A stretch of 34,571 nt of DNA from Akkermansia muciniphila (GCA_945860285.1 CAMAQB010000034.1:1-34571), one strand, 5' to 3'. Positions 24,495 to 34,526 are shown, numbered from the stretch's first letter. Numbers and translations are program-made. The notes: generated from the sequence alone by a model not told the origin.

Positions 24495-25616
24495 ATGAAC
24501 TATTCCATCCGCGGACTAGGCGCGCTCTCGTCAATGGGAGAGGACGCCGCCTCCCACTACCAGTCAATTTCCCGGCAGTCCCTGCCTTTCCGACCCCTGG
24601 GGGAATTCATGGAGTGCGACTATCCTGAACTTCCCGCCGCGTGGATTGCCAATCGCCGGTTGTTGAAACACCGGAAATGGTCCCCCGCAGCGATGGCGGG
24701 ATTGCACGTCGCCCGACAGGCCGTCGCCCAGGCCGGATGGTCGGCGGCGGAACTCGGCGATGCCGTGCTGGTGATGGGCACCTCGCGCGGCGGCGTGGCG
24801 GACTGGCTGCATCCCTGGTCGGAGCGCAGGGCCCTGCCGCTGATGGCGGCGAGCAATGCCATGCACGGCGAAGCGGCCGCGGCGATCTCGATCGAACTCG
24901 GCATCCGCGGTGCCTATCAAGTGATCTCCACCGGATGTTCGGCGGGAATCGATGCGATGGGCATGGCGGCGATGCACCTGCAATGCGGCATGGCCGAGCG
25001 GGCTCTGGTCGTCGCTGTGGATCTGCCATTGGTGAAAGTCTTGATGGACAGTTATGCGTCGACCGGAATTCTCAGCAAGGACGGCAGAAACGATCCCTAT
25101 CATCCGCAAACATCGGGCATTTTCCCCGCGGAAGCCGCTGCGGCGCTGACTTTGGAAGTCGGCGATGCAAAAGACGCGCCATGCATGTTCGGCTATCTGG
25201 CCAATTCGGATGCCCGCGACCCGCTCGCGCTCTCCGCCGAATGCGGGCAGCTCGTGAATCTGCTGACCCGCGCTACCGACATGTTCGGGGCGCCGCAGGC
25301 GCTCTGTCCGCACGCGACCGGAACCGCCTCACACGCCGCTGCCGAAGCGGCCTGCCTCACGAGCGCCTTTCCTAACGAAAAACCGAGCCTGCACCTGCTC
25401 AAACCCTTTCTCGGCCACGGCATCGGCGCGGGATCACTGCTGGAAACCGTGGTTCTCGTCGAATTCCTGCGTCAGCGATATTTGCCCGCCAATCTCGCGG
25501 GACTCTTCGGTCCCGATGGATTTGCATTACCGGAACAGGCACTAGCCGCAGCCGGACCGATCTTCAAAATCGCGGCTTCACTCGGTGGACACAACGCGCT
25601 GGTGGCATTGCGGTAG
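24495..25616 (+). CDS. Stand-alone beta-ketoacyl synthase
   Basis: 373 residues, a little shorter than FabF/FabB. It has the thiolase-fold condensing-enzyme triad: Cys148 in ISTGCSAGIDA, His273 in PHATGTASHAAAEA (the usual HGT is HAT here) and His308 with Lys303 in LLKPFLGHGIGAGS. The complete set suggests an active decarboxylative condensing enzyme using acyl-ACP and malonyl-ACP. The start at 24495 begins with the typical MNYSIRGLGALSSMG; a GTG 30 bases upstream is possible. No acyl carrier protein, ketoreductase or acyltransferase is nearby, so its pathway is open: fatty acid, aryl polyene or other. It is divergent from the receptor gene. Confidence 0.88.
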   Translation: MNYSIRGLGALSSMGEDAASHYQSISRQSLPFRPLGEFMECDYPELPAAWIANRRLLKHRKWSPAAMAGLHVARQAVAQAGWSAAELGDAVLVMGTSRGGVADWLHPWSERRALPLMAASNAMHGEAAAAISIELGIRGAYQVISTGCSAGIDAMGMAAMHLQCGMAERALVVAVDLPLVKVLMDSYASTGILSKDGRNDPYHPQTSGIFPAEAAAALTLEVGDAKDAPCMFGYLANSDARDPLALSAECGQLVNLLTRATDMFGAPQALCPHATGTASHAAAEAACLTSAFPNEKPSLHLLKPFLGHGIGAGSLLETVVLVEFLRQRYLPANLAGLFGPDGFALPEQALAAAGPIFKIAASLGGHNALVALR

Positions 25617-25642
25617 CGTAATTTGAAACGAATCATTCTCCC

Positions 25643-25813
25643 TGCCACAACGTGGCAATGGCTCATAGCCTAGGGTGATTTTTTTCATGAAAATCACTCT
25701 GGGAAAAATGATCCAAAAAATCCTTCCACCCTGAAGGGAATCCAAGCCATGATTCCTCCGCAACTGGCCCTAACAGGGCCAACGGTGATAGCGAAGGGTG
25801 CCGCGAGGCACCC
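25643..25813. repeat. Cluster of perfect short palindromes
   Basis: Perfect stem-loops are seen: TGCCAC-AAC-GTGGCA (25643-25657), GTGATTTT-N7-AAAATCAC (25675-25697), TGGCCCT-AAC-AGGGCCA (25765-25781) and GGGTGCC-GCGA-GGCACCC (25796-25813). Between them, near 25724, lies CCTTCCACCCTGAAGG, a partial hairpin. Such sets resemble the dispersed intergenic repeats of planctomycete and verrucomicrobial genomes. The second, AT-rich one lies 59 bases after the ketoacyl synthase stop and could act as its terminator. Confidence 0.7.
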
Positions 25814-25978
25814 CGGAGAATTCCATTCGAAACCACGCGGGTCATCGGATCATCGTTCCGTGCGCCGCCGTTGGGGCGCGCTTGATTTTTTACGGCATGA
25901 TACCAGGGTTATCCCTATAGGGATTTCACTTCGCTATACCCGCCGTCACCATCATTTATGATTCTGTTGTTTGGTATG

Positions 25979-26053
25979 TCAAAACGGATGACAAGCAAAG
26001 AAACAGGCTGGAAGCCTGTTTGCCGAGACAGGCGAGGACGCCTATCTTCCCAA
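25979..26053. repeat. 86-base-period tandem repeat, copy 1
   Basis: A 75-base unit with a perfect hairpin ACAGGCT-GGA-AGCCTGT (26003-26019) and a smaller one AGGCG-AGGA-CGCCT. It agrees with copy 2 at all but three positions, the last 59 bases being identical. Confidence 0.9.
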
Positions 26054-26064
26054 TGTTTGGCTTT

Positions 26065-26139
26065 TCAAAATGGATGGGAAGCAAAGAAACAGGCTGGAAG
26101 CCTGTTTGCCGAGACAGGCGAGGACGCCTATCTTCCCAA
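26065..26139. repeat. 86-base-period tandem repeat, copy 2
   Basis: Second copy of the same hairpin-bearing unit, starting 86 bases after the first and ending at TCTTCCCAA. The near identity suggests a recent duplication of a dispersed element. Confidence 0.9.
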
Positions 26140-26212
26140 ATTATGATGACGATCAGTATATCTCCGGCAACCGGATCGTTGCGCAATAACAGAAAAAGAA
26201 ACCAATCAGGCT

Positions 26213-27502
26213 CTAGCGGGCCATCAACTCCTCGATTTCATCGGCCTCGATCGGGATGTTGCCCATCATGTCGAAGTTGCCATCCTTGCCGATGATGAAA
26301 TCGTTTTCCAAGCGCACGCCGAGATTTTCCTCGCGGATGTAAATCCCCGGCTCGATCGTGAAGACCATGCCTTCGACAAATGGTTCGTGCGGCGGTGCGA
26401 CATCGTGAACATCGATCCCGAGGTGATGCGATGTTCCGTGCATGAAATACTTTTTCACCAGCAGTTTTTCGGGACCTTGTTTCTTGGCTTCCTTGGCATC
26501 GATCAGGTTCAGACCGATCAATTCCTCCTCCATGATCTCGACCACCTGCTTTTGATAATTCATCAGCGTATTGCCGGGACGGAGGATCTCATTGGCGGCG
26601 CGGACCACCCGCAGCACGGCATTGTAGACATCGCGCTGACGCGGGGTGAAGCGGCCGTTGACCGGGATCGTCCGCGTCAGGTCCGAAGCCCAGCCGACGT
26701 ATTCGGCGGCGACATCGAGCAACAGCATGTCGCCATCCTGGCAAATGCGGGTGTTGGTGTTGTAGTGCAGCACACAGGCGTTTTTGCCGGAACCGATGAT
26801 CGGTTGATAGGCGAAACCGCGCGAGCCGCGACGCACGAATTCGTGGATCAATTCCGCCTCGATCTCCCATTCGCCGACGCCGGGTTTGACGAAGCCCAGC
26901 AGGCGGCGGAAACCCGCTTCGGTGATGTCGCAGGCGCGCTGCATGATCGCGATCTCCTGAGGTTCCTTGATCATCCGCAGCCGGTGGACCAGCGGTGCCA
27001 GCCGTTCGTAACGATGCAGCGGATAGCGGTGCTGGCATTTGCGGATGAAGCGGTCATTGGCGGTCTCCACAGCGACCACCGCGCGCATGTGCTCGTTGGT
27101 GGTGAGAAAAATATTGCTGGCCTGGGGAATCAACTGATGAAGCATCGCTTCAAACGCCGAAAACCATTCGATCCGCTCGATACCCGTGGCGGCGCGGGCC
27201 TGCTCCTTGGTGAGTTTTTCGCCGTCCCAGATCGCGATCATCTCGCTGGTTTCCTTGGTAAACAGGATTTCCCGCTGCTTCGGATCCTTGGCACCCGGCA
27301 TCAGCACCAGCGCCGTTTCCTCCTGGTCAACTCCACAGAGATAAAACAGGTCGGAATTCTGCTTGAAGGGCATCGTGCCATCCGCGTTGGTGGGCATGAT
27401 GTCGTTGGCAACGACAATCACAATGCTGTCCGGAGGCAGAAGGTCGACGAGTTTTTGACGGTTGCGGACAAACAATTGTGGATCGATGGCATCGTAACGC
27501 AT
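26213..27502 (-). CDS. pepP: Xaa-Pro aminopeptidase (aminopeptidase P family)
   Basis: 429 residues from the ATG at 27502 (RYDAIDPQLFVRNRQKL). The N-terminal creatinase-like domain (FKQNSDLFYLCGV, ETALVLMPG) is followed by a pita-bread M24 catalytic domain. Dinuclear metal ligands are seen in LLLDVAAEYVGWASDLTRTI (two Asp), GTSHHLGIDVHD (His), FTIEPGIYI (Glu) and GVRLENDF (Glu). It should remove the first residue from peptides with Pro in position 2, in the cytoplasm. It is the last gene of the run gcvT-gcvH-nadK-pepP, 64 bases after nadK. All metal ligands are intact and the length is typical. Confidence 0.94.
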   Translation of the reverse strand: MRYDAIDPQLFVRNRQKLVDLLPPDSIVIVVANDIMPTNADGTMPFKQNSDLFYLCGVDQEETALVLMPGAKDPKQREILFTKETSEMIAIWDGEKLTKEQARAATGIERIEWFSAFEAMLHQLIPQASNIFLTTNEHMRAVVAVETANDRFIRKCQHRYPLHRYERLAPLVHRLRMIKEPQEIAIMQRACDITEAGFRRLLGFVKPGVGEWEIEAELIHEFVRRGSRGFAYQPIIGSGKNACVLHYNTNTRICQDGDMLLLDVAAEYVGWASDLTRTIPVNGRFTPRQRDVYNAVLRVVRAANEILRPGNTLMNYQKQVVEIMEEELIGLNLIDAKEAKKQGPEKLLVKKYFMHGTSHHLGIDVHDVAPPHEPFVEGMVFTIEPGIYIREENLGVRLENDFIIGKDGNFDMMGNIPIEADEIEELMAR

Positions 27503-27566
27503 GCGAAAAACTAAATCAAAGCACGTCTCAAACTCCAACAAAAAATATGGTCAGCAACGGGATAAA

Positions 27567-28418
27567 TCATCCGCGCCAACCAAGCTTCTGCCGCAATGCC
27601 TTGTAGAATGAACGATTTTTCAGAATCAACAAATGGAAGGTGCGATGCGATTTCTTCACCATCACCCTGCTACCGGCGAATATCGGCACGATATCGCGGC
27701 CATCAACGGTGAAAAACATCGCTTCATCGCTGTTGCCTTCGGGCACGATTTCGACCACCGAGGAGTCATTGACGACCAGCGAGCGGTAGCTCAAGGAATG
27801 GGGGCAGATCGGCGTGACCACGAATACCGCGCAGTCGGGGCTGATCAGCGGACCACCGGCGGAGAGTGAATAGGCGGTCGAACCGGTGGGCGTGGCCACG
27901 ATCAGGCCATCGGCACGGTAGTGGTTGAGCAGTTCGCCGTTGATGCGCGCCATCAGGTTGACCAGTTTGCCGGTCTGGCCGCGGGCAAGCACGATTTCAT
28001 TCAGCGCGGAGTACTCCGCCGTGCAGCCGTCAGGATGGGTGATTTCCGCATGCAGCAATACCCTCTCGCTGGTGCCGAAGTCGCCCCTGACCAGCGCGTC
28101 GGCGAACAATTCCAACTCGCCATCGGTGCAACTTGTTAGAAATCCAAGCGTGCCGATGTTGATGCCCGCCACCGGTTTGTCGCAGGTGCCGAGTTTTTCC
28201 ATCGCCGCGAGCATGGTGCCGTCGCCACCCAGCACCGCAATGACATCAGCCTGCCTGCCCAGTTCTTCGGCATCAAAAAAGCCATCGAGCTGCATCAACA
28301 CCGCTGCATCCCGGTGCAACAGAACCTCGATGTCGCGGGTACGCAACACGTCGACAAGTGCTCCAACCGCGGCTCGCGCGTCGGGTTTGCGCTCGTTGAC
28401 CATGATTCCGACTTTCAT
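27567..28418 (-). CDS. nadK: NAD kinase
   Basis: 283 residues from the ATG at 28418 (MKVGIMVNERKPDA). Family motifs: GGDGTML (64-70), INIGTLGFLT, the NE-I-V region ALNEIVLARG, and DGLIVATPTGSTAYSLSAGGP. It phosphorylates NAD to NADP in the cytoplasm. It lies 81 bases after gcvH and 64 before pepP, probably in the same transcript. Nothing unusual apart from the company it keeps. Confidence 0.96.
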   Translation of the reverse strand: MKVGIMVNERKPDARAAVGALVDVLRTRDIEVLLHRDAAVLMQLDGFFDAEELGRQADVIAVLGGDGTMLAAMEKLGTCDKPVAGINIGTLGFLTSCTDGELELFADALVRGDFGTSERVLLHAEITHPDGCTAEYSALNEIVLARGQTGKLVNLMARINGELLNHYRADGLIVATPTGSTAYSLSAGGPLISPDCAVFVVTPICPHSLSYRSLVVNDSSVVEIVPEGNSDEAMFFTVDGRDIVPIFAGSRVMVKKSHRTFHLLILKNRSFYKALRQKLGWRG

Positions 28419-28499
28419 GCACGATATATCGTTTATTTTGCCGGTGCTGGCAACCAGGGAAATCAAAATCCCCGCGCGCGCCGCTACTCGGTCTGTCGA

Positions 28500-28877
28500 T
28501 CAGGAAATCATCGCCTGATAGGCAGCGGCATCCATCAAGCGGGAAACCGCCGCAGGATCGGTGAGGCGGATTTTGAAAATCCAGCCCCGGCCATACGGGT
28601 CGGTATTCACCAATGCGGGGTCGGCCTCGACTTCGGCATTGCCGGCAACGACTTCACCGGAGAGCGGCGCGTAGATGTCGCTGGCCGCCTTGACCGACTC
28701 CACCACCGCTGTAGGATCGCCGGCATCGACGGTTTTTCCTACAATGGGAAGCTCGACGAAAACCACATCGGTCAGTTCGGCTTGTGCATGGTCGGTGATG
28801 CCCACGGTCGCGATGTCGCCCTCGAGGCGCAGCCATTCATGGGAATTGTTGTAGTGCAGATCGGCGGGAATGTTCAT
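28500..28877 (-). CDS. gcvH: Glycine cleavage system H protein
   Basis: 125 residues, the usual length. The lipoylation site is Lys63 in [14 protein letters not shown], and the [19 protein letters not shown] and [11 protein letters not shown] blocks are conserved. It carries the aminomethyl group on its lipoyl arm between the P, T and L proteins of glycine cleavage. It follows gcvT by 13 bases, so the two are surely co-transcribed. gcvP is not in the window. Confidence 0.97.
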   Translation of the reverse strand: MNIPADLHYNNSHEWLRLEGDIATVGITDHAQAELTDVVFVELPIVGKTVDAGDPTAVVESVKAASDIYAPLSGEVVAGNAEVEADPALVNTDPYGRGWIFKIRLTDPAAVSRLMDAAAYQAMIS

Positions 28878-28890
28878 CGGTGTGCAAAAG

Positions 28891-29988
<1,098 letters not shown>

Positions 29989-30021
29989 TCCACGCGCACA
30001 GTGACATGACATCGATCAATG

Positions 30022-30903
30022 TCAACCCCGCAGGCTGAAATGGCTGCCTGCAAACCATTGCCCGAGCGCCTCGCACCAGCTTGCTGCGGGAGTCGGCAAC
30101 AGCGAACACAAGCGCGCATTGTCCATCGCCGTGTGCACGGGCCGACGGGCGATGAAGGCATCGATGTCCCGCAGTAGCTTCGCTGCAATCGCCCGCCGCT
30201 CCGGTATCAAACCGCGATTTTCTAACAATTCCTGCACCGCCACCGCCAGACCGTGCCACGAAACCGGCTCACCGCCGTGACAGGCGTGAACGATGCCTGA
30301 AATTTTTTCATCGGACAGTAAACCGGTCCATTCACAAAGATCGGTCATCCAGGTGGGGATCGACCATTTGTCCGCCACGGCTTCCAGTTCATGGCCCGCG
30401 ATGATTTTTTGCGCAATCTGTTCCACAAACGCCGGCTTTTCCGCACCGAAAACCCAGGACACCCGCATCACCAACGCCTCGGGACATGCTTGCAGCGCAG
30501 CGATCTCGCCGTCGCGTTTGCTGCGACCATACACGTTCACAGGCAATGTTTCGTCGGACTCGTTAGGCCGAATCGGCATTTCACCGCCAAACACGTAATC
30601 GGTGCTGAAATGAATGAATTGTTTACCGCGCCGCGCGCAACATTCGGCCATCGCCGCAGGTGCCTGGGTGTTGACCAAATAGGCAAGCCCGGGGTTTTTC
30701 TCGCAATCGTCCGGCGAGGACAGCGCTGCGGGATTGATTAGGACATCGAAATCACAAGCCCCGAGGATCGGCGGCAGCGATGACAAATCGCGCAGGTCCA
30801 TGGCCTGTCGGTTCAATTCAATCACTACATCGCCGCGACGGCTGAAATAGGCCGCCAGAGCGGCTCCCACACGACCTCCCGTGCCGGTGATCGCGATTTT
30901 CAC
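30022..30903 (-). CDS. rfbD: dTDP-4-dehydrorhamnose reductase-like (RmlD) protein
   Basis: 293 residues, GTG start at 30903 overlapping the stop of the upstream gene. An extended SDR Rossmann fold: GTGGRVGAAL (7-16), NPAALSSPDDCEKNP, FSTDYVFGG, YGRSKRDGE with the catalytic Tyr/Lys, and MRVSWVFG. These fit RmlD/RfbD, which reduces dTDP-4-keto-rhamnose to dTDP-rhamnose. No other rml gene is here, so a related sugar-nucleotide reductase role is possible. Cytoplasmic. Confidence 0.85.
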   Translation of the reverse strand: MKIAITGTGGRVGAALAAYFSRRGDVVIELNRQAMDLRDLSSLPPILGACDFDVLINPAALSSPDDCEKNPGLAYLVNTQAPAAMAECCARRGKQFIHFSTDYVFGGEMPIRPNESDETLPVNVYGRSKRDGEIAALQACPEALVMRVSWVFGAEKPAFVEQIAQKIIAGHELEAVADKWSIPTWMTDLCEWTGLLSDEKISGIVHACHGGEPVSWHGLAVAVQELLENRGLIPERRAIAAKLLRDIDAFIARRPVHTAMDNARLCSLLPTPAASWCEALGQWFAGSHFSLRG

Positions 30904-31211
30904 AGCAGACCCTGCTCGCGCAATTCCGCATCGACATCGTGCATGCCGACGGCACCGGCTTCACGGATCGAACGCAGCCGGCGCATCGCACCGCGCTTGG
31001 TTCCCGGCGCATTGATGCGCTGCTTTATTTCCCCCACCGTGAAGGGCGCAAGCGCCGCAATCCCCAGCACCAGCAGCCCGAATGCCAGTCCGCGACGGGC
31101 ACCGCGATGCATCATCTCCCCCAGCAACAATCCGGCGGCGGTTCCCATCAATGCGGGAGCCACCATCGCCGTGTTATCGGTCCAATCGCGCTGTTCCATC
31201 TTTTCTGCCAT
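30900..31211 (-). CDS. Small membrane protein of unknown function
   Basis: 103 residues from the ATG at 31211. Two hydrophobic segments are visible (MVAPALMGTAAGLLLGEMM and GLAFGLLVLGIAALAPFTV), separated by a basic turn, followed by a basic/acidic cytoplasmic tail with Arg-rich KRGAMRRLRSIREAGAVG. I recognise no family. It shares a 4-base overlap with the RmlD-like gene and so heads the gcv-nadK-pepP run. Confidence 0.68.
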   Translation of the reverse strand: MAEKMEQRDWTDNTAMVAPALMGTAAGLLLGEMMHRGARRGLAFGLLVLGIAALAPFTVGEIKQRINAPGTKRGAMRRLRSIREAGAVGMHDVDAELREQGLL

Positions 31212-31261
31212 GTCGGAATCTAGCAAAGATCACAGGGCATTGCAACGCCTGCGGTGAAAAA

Positions 31262-31624
31262 TTATCGCGAACCCGGGCAGCAAAAAAACACTTGTCCGCA
31301 GGCATGTTTTTGTCGAAAAGCGAAGTCCGCTCTCGCCTGCTGCCGATGTTCGGGCCACTTCAGCATTTCCAGAAACGCGGCGCGCGATTCCATCACATCA
31401 TTTTTCAGGCCGGGACGGGCGAAGTCCGCGACCTGTGACCAGGTGGTGTTGCGGACTTCCTGCATGGAGCGCAGCTTCAGCGTCAACCATTTGTCGGCGA
31501 CGGCATCGTCGACCCCATGCTCCTCCCTTTTGGCGGGCTTCTGGTGTTTCAGCGGATCAACTCCGAAAAAATTCTCACGTGGCATGATCTGCGGGTCGAT
31601 GGAACGATGGGCCAGGTTGAGCAT
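31262..31624 (-). CDS. Hypothetical protein
   Basis: 120 residues, no signal peptide, no recognised domain. The start at 31624 is supported by a good Shine-Dalgarno (AGAGGA) six bases upstream, one of the few in the window. The protein is polar, with a Lys/Arg/His-rich body and a Cys-containing end (KHACGQVFFCC). Codon use looks like the neighbours, and the frame is not a shadow of another gene. Its stop is 50 bases from the start of the small-membrane-protein gene. Function unknown. Confidence 0.65.
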   Translation of the reverse strand: MLNLAHRSIDPQIMPRENFFGVDPLKHQKPAKREEHGVDDAVADKWLTLKLRSMQEVRNTTWSQVADFARPGLKNDVMESRAAFLEMLKWPEHRQQARADFAFRQKHACGQVFFCCPGSR

Positions 31625-31757
31625 ACTTTTTCCTCTTGATTGACCTGAAAGATTGCATTTGTGACAAAAAAATGAGGGATGGGAAAATTTTAAAAATTTG
31701 TGTTTAACATGAAATAGGAGCTTGTGCTCGGTGGAAGTTTTTGTATTGTTTGGCGTC
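31625..31757. promoter_or_regulatory. AT-rich divergent intergenic region
   Basis: 133 bases between the divergent hypothetical gene and the CAP-Ig gene, with long A/T runs around 31665-31700, well above the AT content of the surrounding coding DNA. It must hold the promoters of both genes, but no exact boxes could be assigned. Confidence 0.4.
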
Positions 31758-34526
31758 ATGACACGTCTAAAAACGTTTTGCTTGCTCGTGATTGCATTGG
31801 GGACGGGTATCCCGATAACCGCCTCTGCTGCAACGGGCACATCGCAACCGACTGAAGCGGAGCAATACCTGTTGCAGGTCCTCAACCGGGCTCGTGCGAA
31901 CGGCACTACGGAGATGGTGCTACTGGGTAATACGGGCAGCGCGGCCAATGTCAATGAAGGCCCTCCCACAGTCGGGGGCGAATCCTGGACAATCCAAATT
32001 CCCATACCGCCGGTGGCATGGAATACGGCACTGGCCAGTGCCGCACAATCGCACTGCAACAATCTGCAATCGGTCGACTGGTATTACAATCAGTCGACCT
32101 ATGGTGCCAACCCACACAGTATTTCCAACCCCTCGTTTCCGGGAGGGGCGACAACAGCGGCCGGGCGGATCGCCGCCGCAGGATTTGTGAACACTTACTT
32201 TGGTGCTAGACGCACTACAGGTGGCTCCGTTCCCGGGCCAGAGAACGTCGGCGTGTTTCAAGAGTCGCCCAGCAACGGTTGGACCAATGCAGAGAGCTTG
32301 AAAGGTTACAACACCGCGCACCAGGGCCTTTTCCAAGACTTCGGCCCAGGCTTCAGCGTCCCTGGGCGGGGACACCGCTGCATCATGATGTATGAATGGT
32401 ATAATGAAGTCGGCTTCGGCTCCAATCTGGCAACGGACCTGGAGTCTCCGGGCGTGGTGATGGATTCCTTTTATCTGGTCCAGGACTTCGGCCGTTCCTC
32501 GACCAGCAACAATCCGTTTCTCACCGGCATGGCCTACACCGATGTCGACAACAACCAATTCTTCACACCCTTCAATACAGAGACGATCGCCGGACTAACG
32601 GTGCAGGCGCTCCAGGCGGGCAGCGTCATCAGTTCCGTCGCCGCCTTCGACACCGGTGGATACTCGCTGCGCCTCGCGCCAGGCACCTATGAAATCCGTT
32701 TTGTGAAAGCCAACGGCAGCAATTACAGCGCGGGCAACGTGGTGCTGGATAGCCAGAACGTTGAACTCAACGTGCGGAATCCGTTGTTTGTCAGCCCCGT
32801 TTTTCCGGTCATCACGACGCATCCGGCATCGACATCGATCAACACCGGCACCACCACTACGCTATCGGTCGTAGCCACCGGCACCCCGGCACCGGCCTAT
32901 CAATGGTATCAGGGAACTTCACCGAGCACCACCACGCCGGTGGGCACGAATTCGAGCAGCTTCACGACACCAGCACTGAGCATCGCGACCAGCTATTGGG
33001 TGAAAGTGACCAACACCGAGGGGAACGCCAATTCCAACACCGCCGTGGTCTCGATGAACCAGCCCGCCGCGATCAGCAGTCATCCGGCTTCGGTCGGCAT
33101 CAACAGCGGACAAACCACCGTGCTGAATGTCACCGCCACCGGCACCGGACCTTTCACCTATCAATGGTACCAGGGAACTTCGCCGAGCACCACCACGCCG
33201 GTGGGGACGAATTCGAGCAGCTTCACGACACCGGCGTTGACCTTGAACACAAGTTATTGGGTCAAGGTCACCAATGCGGCAAACCTTTCGGGCGCCATTT
33301 CCAACACCGCCGTGGTCTCGATCAACCAGCCCGCCGCGATCAGCAGCCATCCGGCATCGGTCACCATCAACAGCGGCCAAACCACCGTGCTGAATGTCAC
33401 CGCGACCGGCACCGGCCCGCTCACCTACCAATGGTATCAGGGAGCTTCACCGAGCACCACCACGCCAGTGGGGACGAACGCGAGCAGCTTCACGACACCC
33501 GCATTGAGCACCGCAACCAGCTATTGGGTCAAGGTCACCAATGTCGCAAACAGTGCCGGCGCGAATTCCAACACTGCCGCTGTCTCGGTCAATCAACCCG
33601 CCGCGATCAGCAGCCATCCGGCTTCGGTGGGCATCAACAGCGGACAAACCACCGTGTTGAGTGTCACCGCCACCGGCACCGGCCCGCTCACCTACCAATG
33701 GTATCGTGGAACTTCACCCAGCACCACCACGAAGGTGGGCACAAACTCGAGCAGCTTCACGACACCCGCACTGAGAACCGCGACAAGCTATTGGGTCAAG
33801 GTCACCAATGTCGCGAATAGTGCCGGCGCGAATTCCAACACTGCTGTGGTTTCGATCAATCAAGCCCCTGCGATCAGCAGCCACCCGGCTTCGGTTGCTA
33901 TCGGCAGCGGGCAGAGCACCGTGTTGAATGTCACCGCCACCGGCACCCCGGCACCGTCCTATCAATGGTATCAGGGAACTTCACCGAGCACCACAACACC
34001 GGTGGGCACGAACTCGAGCAGCTTCACGACACCCGCATTGAGCACCGCGACCAGCTATTGGGTCAAGGTTACCAACACTTTTGGCAACGTCAATTCCAAC
34101 ACGGCTGTGGTCTCGATCATGGCTCCCTACGATGCCTGGAAAACCTTCTACTTCACACCCGCGCAGTTGGCCAATCCTTTGTTCTCGGGTCCCACTGCGG
34201 ATCCCGATGGCGATGGTGCCTCGAATGACAACGAATATGTTTTTGGCACTGTTCCGACTGTTTCCGAAACAGCGTTCAACCCGGTTCTAACGAAAACAGC
34301 AATCCAATTCACGCTCGGGTTCACCGCGCGCAGCGCCACCGGTACGGGATATGCCGGCAAGACCCGCCATTATGCCATCGAGAGTGCCACTGATCCCTCG
34401 CAAGCCGTGTGGCCGCTGGTCGCAGGATATGAGGACATCGTCGCAACCGGCCAAAACGTCAGCTACACCGCCCCGATCACCCCCGGGAAAAAAATCTTCC
34501 GGCTGAAGGTGTGGCTGACACCCTGA
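31758..34526 (+). CDS. Secreted CAP-domain protein with five Ig-like repeats
   Basis: 922 residues from the ATG at 31758, which begins a Sec signal peptide (MTRLKTFCLLVIALGTGIPITASA); TTG/GTG starts 36 and 27 bases upstream are possible. A CAP/SCP domain (about 34-222) shows the LLQVLNRAR helix and the likely site residues His99 (AAQSHCNN), Glu162 (GPENVGVF) and His206 (GRGHRCIM). A beta-sandwich like SdrD-B/carboxypeptidase-regulatory follows (GMAYTDVDNNQFF ... GGYSLRLAPGTYEIRF). Five Ig-like repeats of 86-89 residues run from about 350 to 787. The C-terminal part has ADPDGDGASNDNEY, calcium-binding-like and typical of verrucomicrobial secreted proteins. It faces outward, like the Ig gene at the left edge, and shares the Ig array with it but no N-terminal homology. 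The ligand is unknown. Confidence 0.9.
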   Translation: MTRLKTFCLLVIALGTGIPITASAATGTSQPTEAEQYLLQVLNRARANGTTEMVLLGNTGSAANVNEGPPTVGGESWTIQIPIPPVAWNTALASAAQSHCNNLQSVDWYYNQSTYGANPHSISNPSFPGGATTAAGRIAAAGFVNTYFGARRTTGGSVPGPENVGVFQESPSNGWTNAESLKGYNTAHQGLFQDFGPGFSVPGRGHRCIMMYEWYNEVGFGSNLATDLESPGVVMDSFYLVQDFGRSSTSNNPFLTGMAYTDVDNNQFFTPFNTETIAGLTVQALQAGSVISSVAAFDTGGYSLRLAPGTYEIRFVKANGSNYSAGNVVLDSQNVELNVRNPLFVSPVFPVITTHPASTSINTGTTTTLSVVATGTPAPAYQWYQGTSPSTTTPVGTNSSSFTTPALSIATSYWVKVTNTEGNANSNTAVVSMNQPAAISSHPASVGINSGQTTVLNVTATGTGPFTYQWYQGTSPSTTTPVGTNSSSFTTPALTLNTSYWVKVTNAANLSGAISNTAVVSINQPAAISSHPASVTINSGQTTVLNVTATGTGPLTYQWYQGASPSTTTPVGTNASSFTTPALSTATSYWVKVTNVANSAGANSNTAAVSVNQPAAISSHPASVGINSGQTTVLSVTATGTGPLTYQWYRGTSPSTTTKVGTNSSSFTTPALRTATSYWVKVTNVANSAGANSNTAVVSINQAPAISSHPASVAIGSGQSTVLNVTATGTPAPSYQWYQGTSPSTTTPVGTNSSSFTTPALSTATSYWVKVTNTFGNVNSNTAVVSIMAPYDAWKTFYFTPAQLANPLFSGPTADPDGDGASNDNEYVFGTVPTVSETAFNPVLTKTAIQFTLGFTARSATGTGYAGKTRHYAIESATDPSQAVWPLVAGYEDIVATGQNVSYTAPITPGKKIFRLKVWLTP
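32805..34118 (+). repeat. Ig-domain repeat array (five units)
   Basis: Units start near 32805, 33063, 33330, 33598 and 33865, each 258-267 bases, all with YQWYQ/R-GTSPSTTT and SYWVKVTN. Units 1 and 2 have clear counterparts in the left array (1-875) in the same order and opposite orientation. Units 3-5 are more alike to each other, which suggests local gene conversion. Confidence 0.93.

Larger units (their letters stand above)
25617..26212. other. 596-base gene-free region packed with palindromes and tandem repeats
   Basis: No convincing gene. It holds, in order, five hairpin-forming palindromes (25643-25813) and a tandem pair of 75-base repeats (25979-26139). Short frames exist on both strands but have no start signal and follow the repeats. 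It separates the convergent ketoacyl synthase and aminopeptidase genes and may supply terminators for both. Confidence 0.75.

Noticed and set aside
25663-25845. Short minus-strand frame of 60 codons in the palindrome region
   Set aside because: It spans several perfect palindromes and lacks a ribosome binding site and any family pattern.
32903-33820. A 305-codon plus-strand frame inside the CAP-Ig gene
   Set aside because: It arises from the repeated, GC-rich Ig DNA read in another frame; its product is low-complexity His/Arg/Gln.
32805-34118. CRISPR-like regular repeats
   Set aside because: The units are 258-267 bases, in frame and protein-coding, with no unique spacers.
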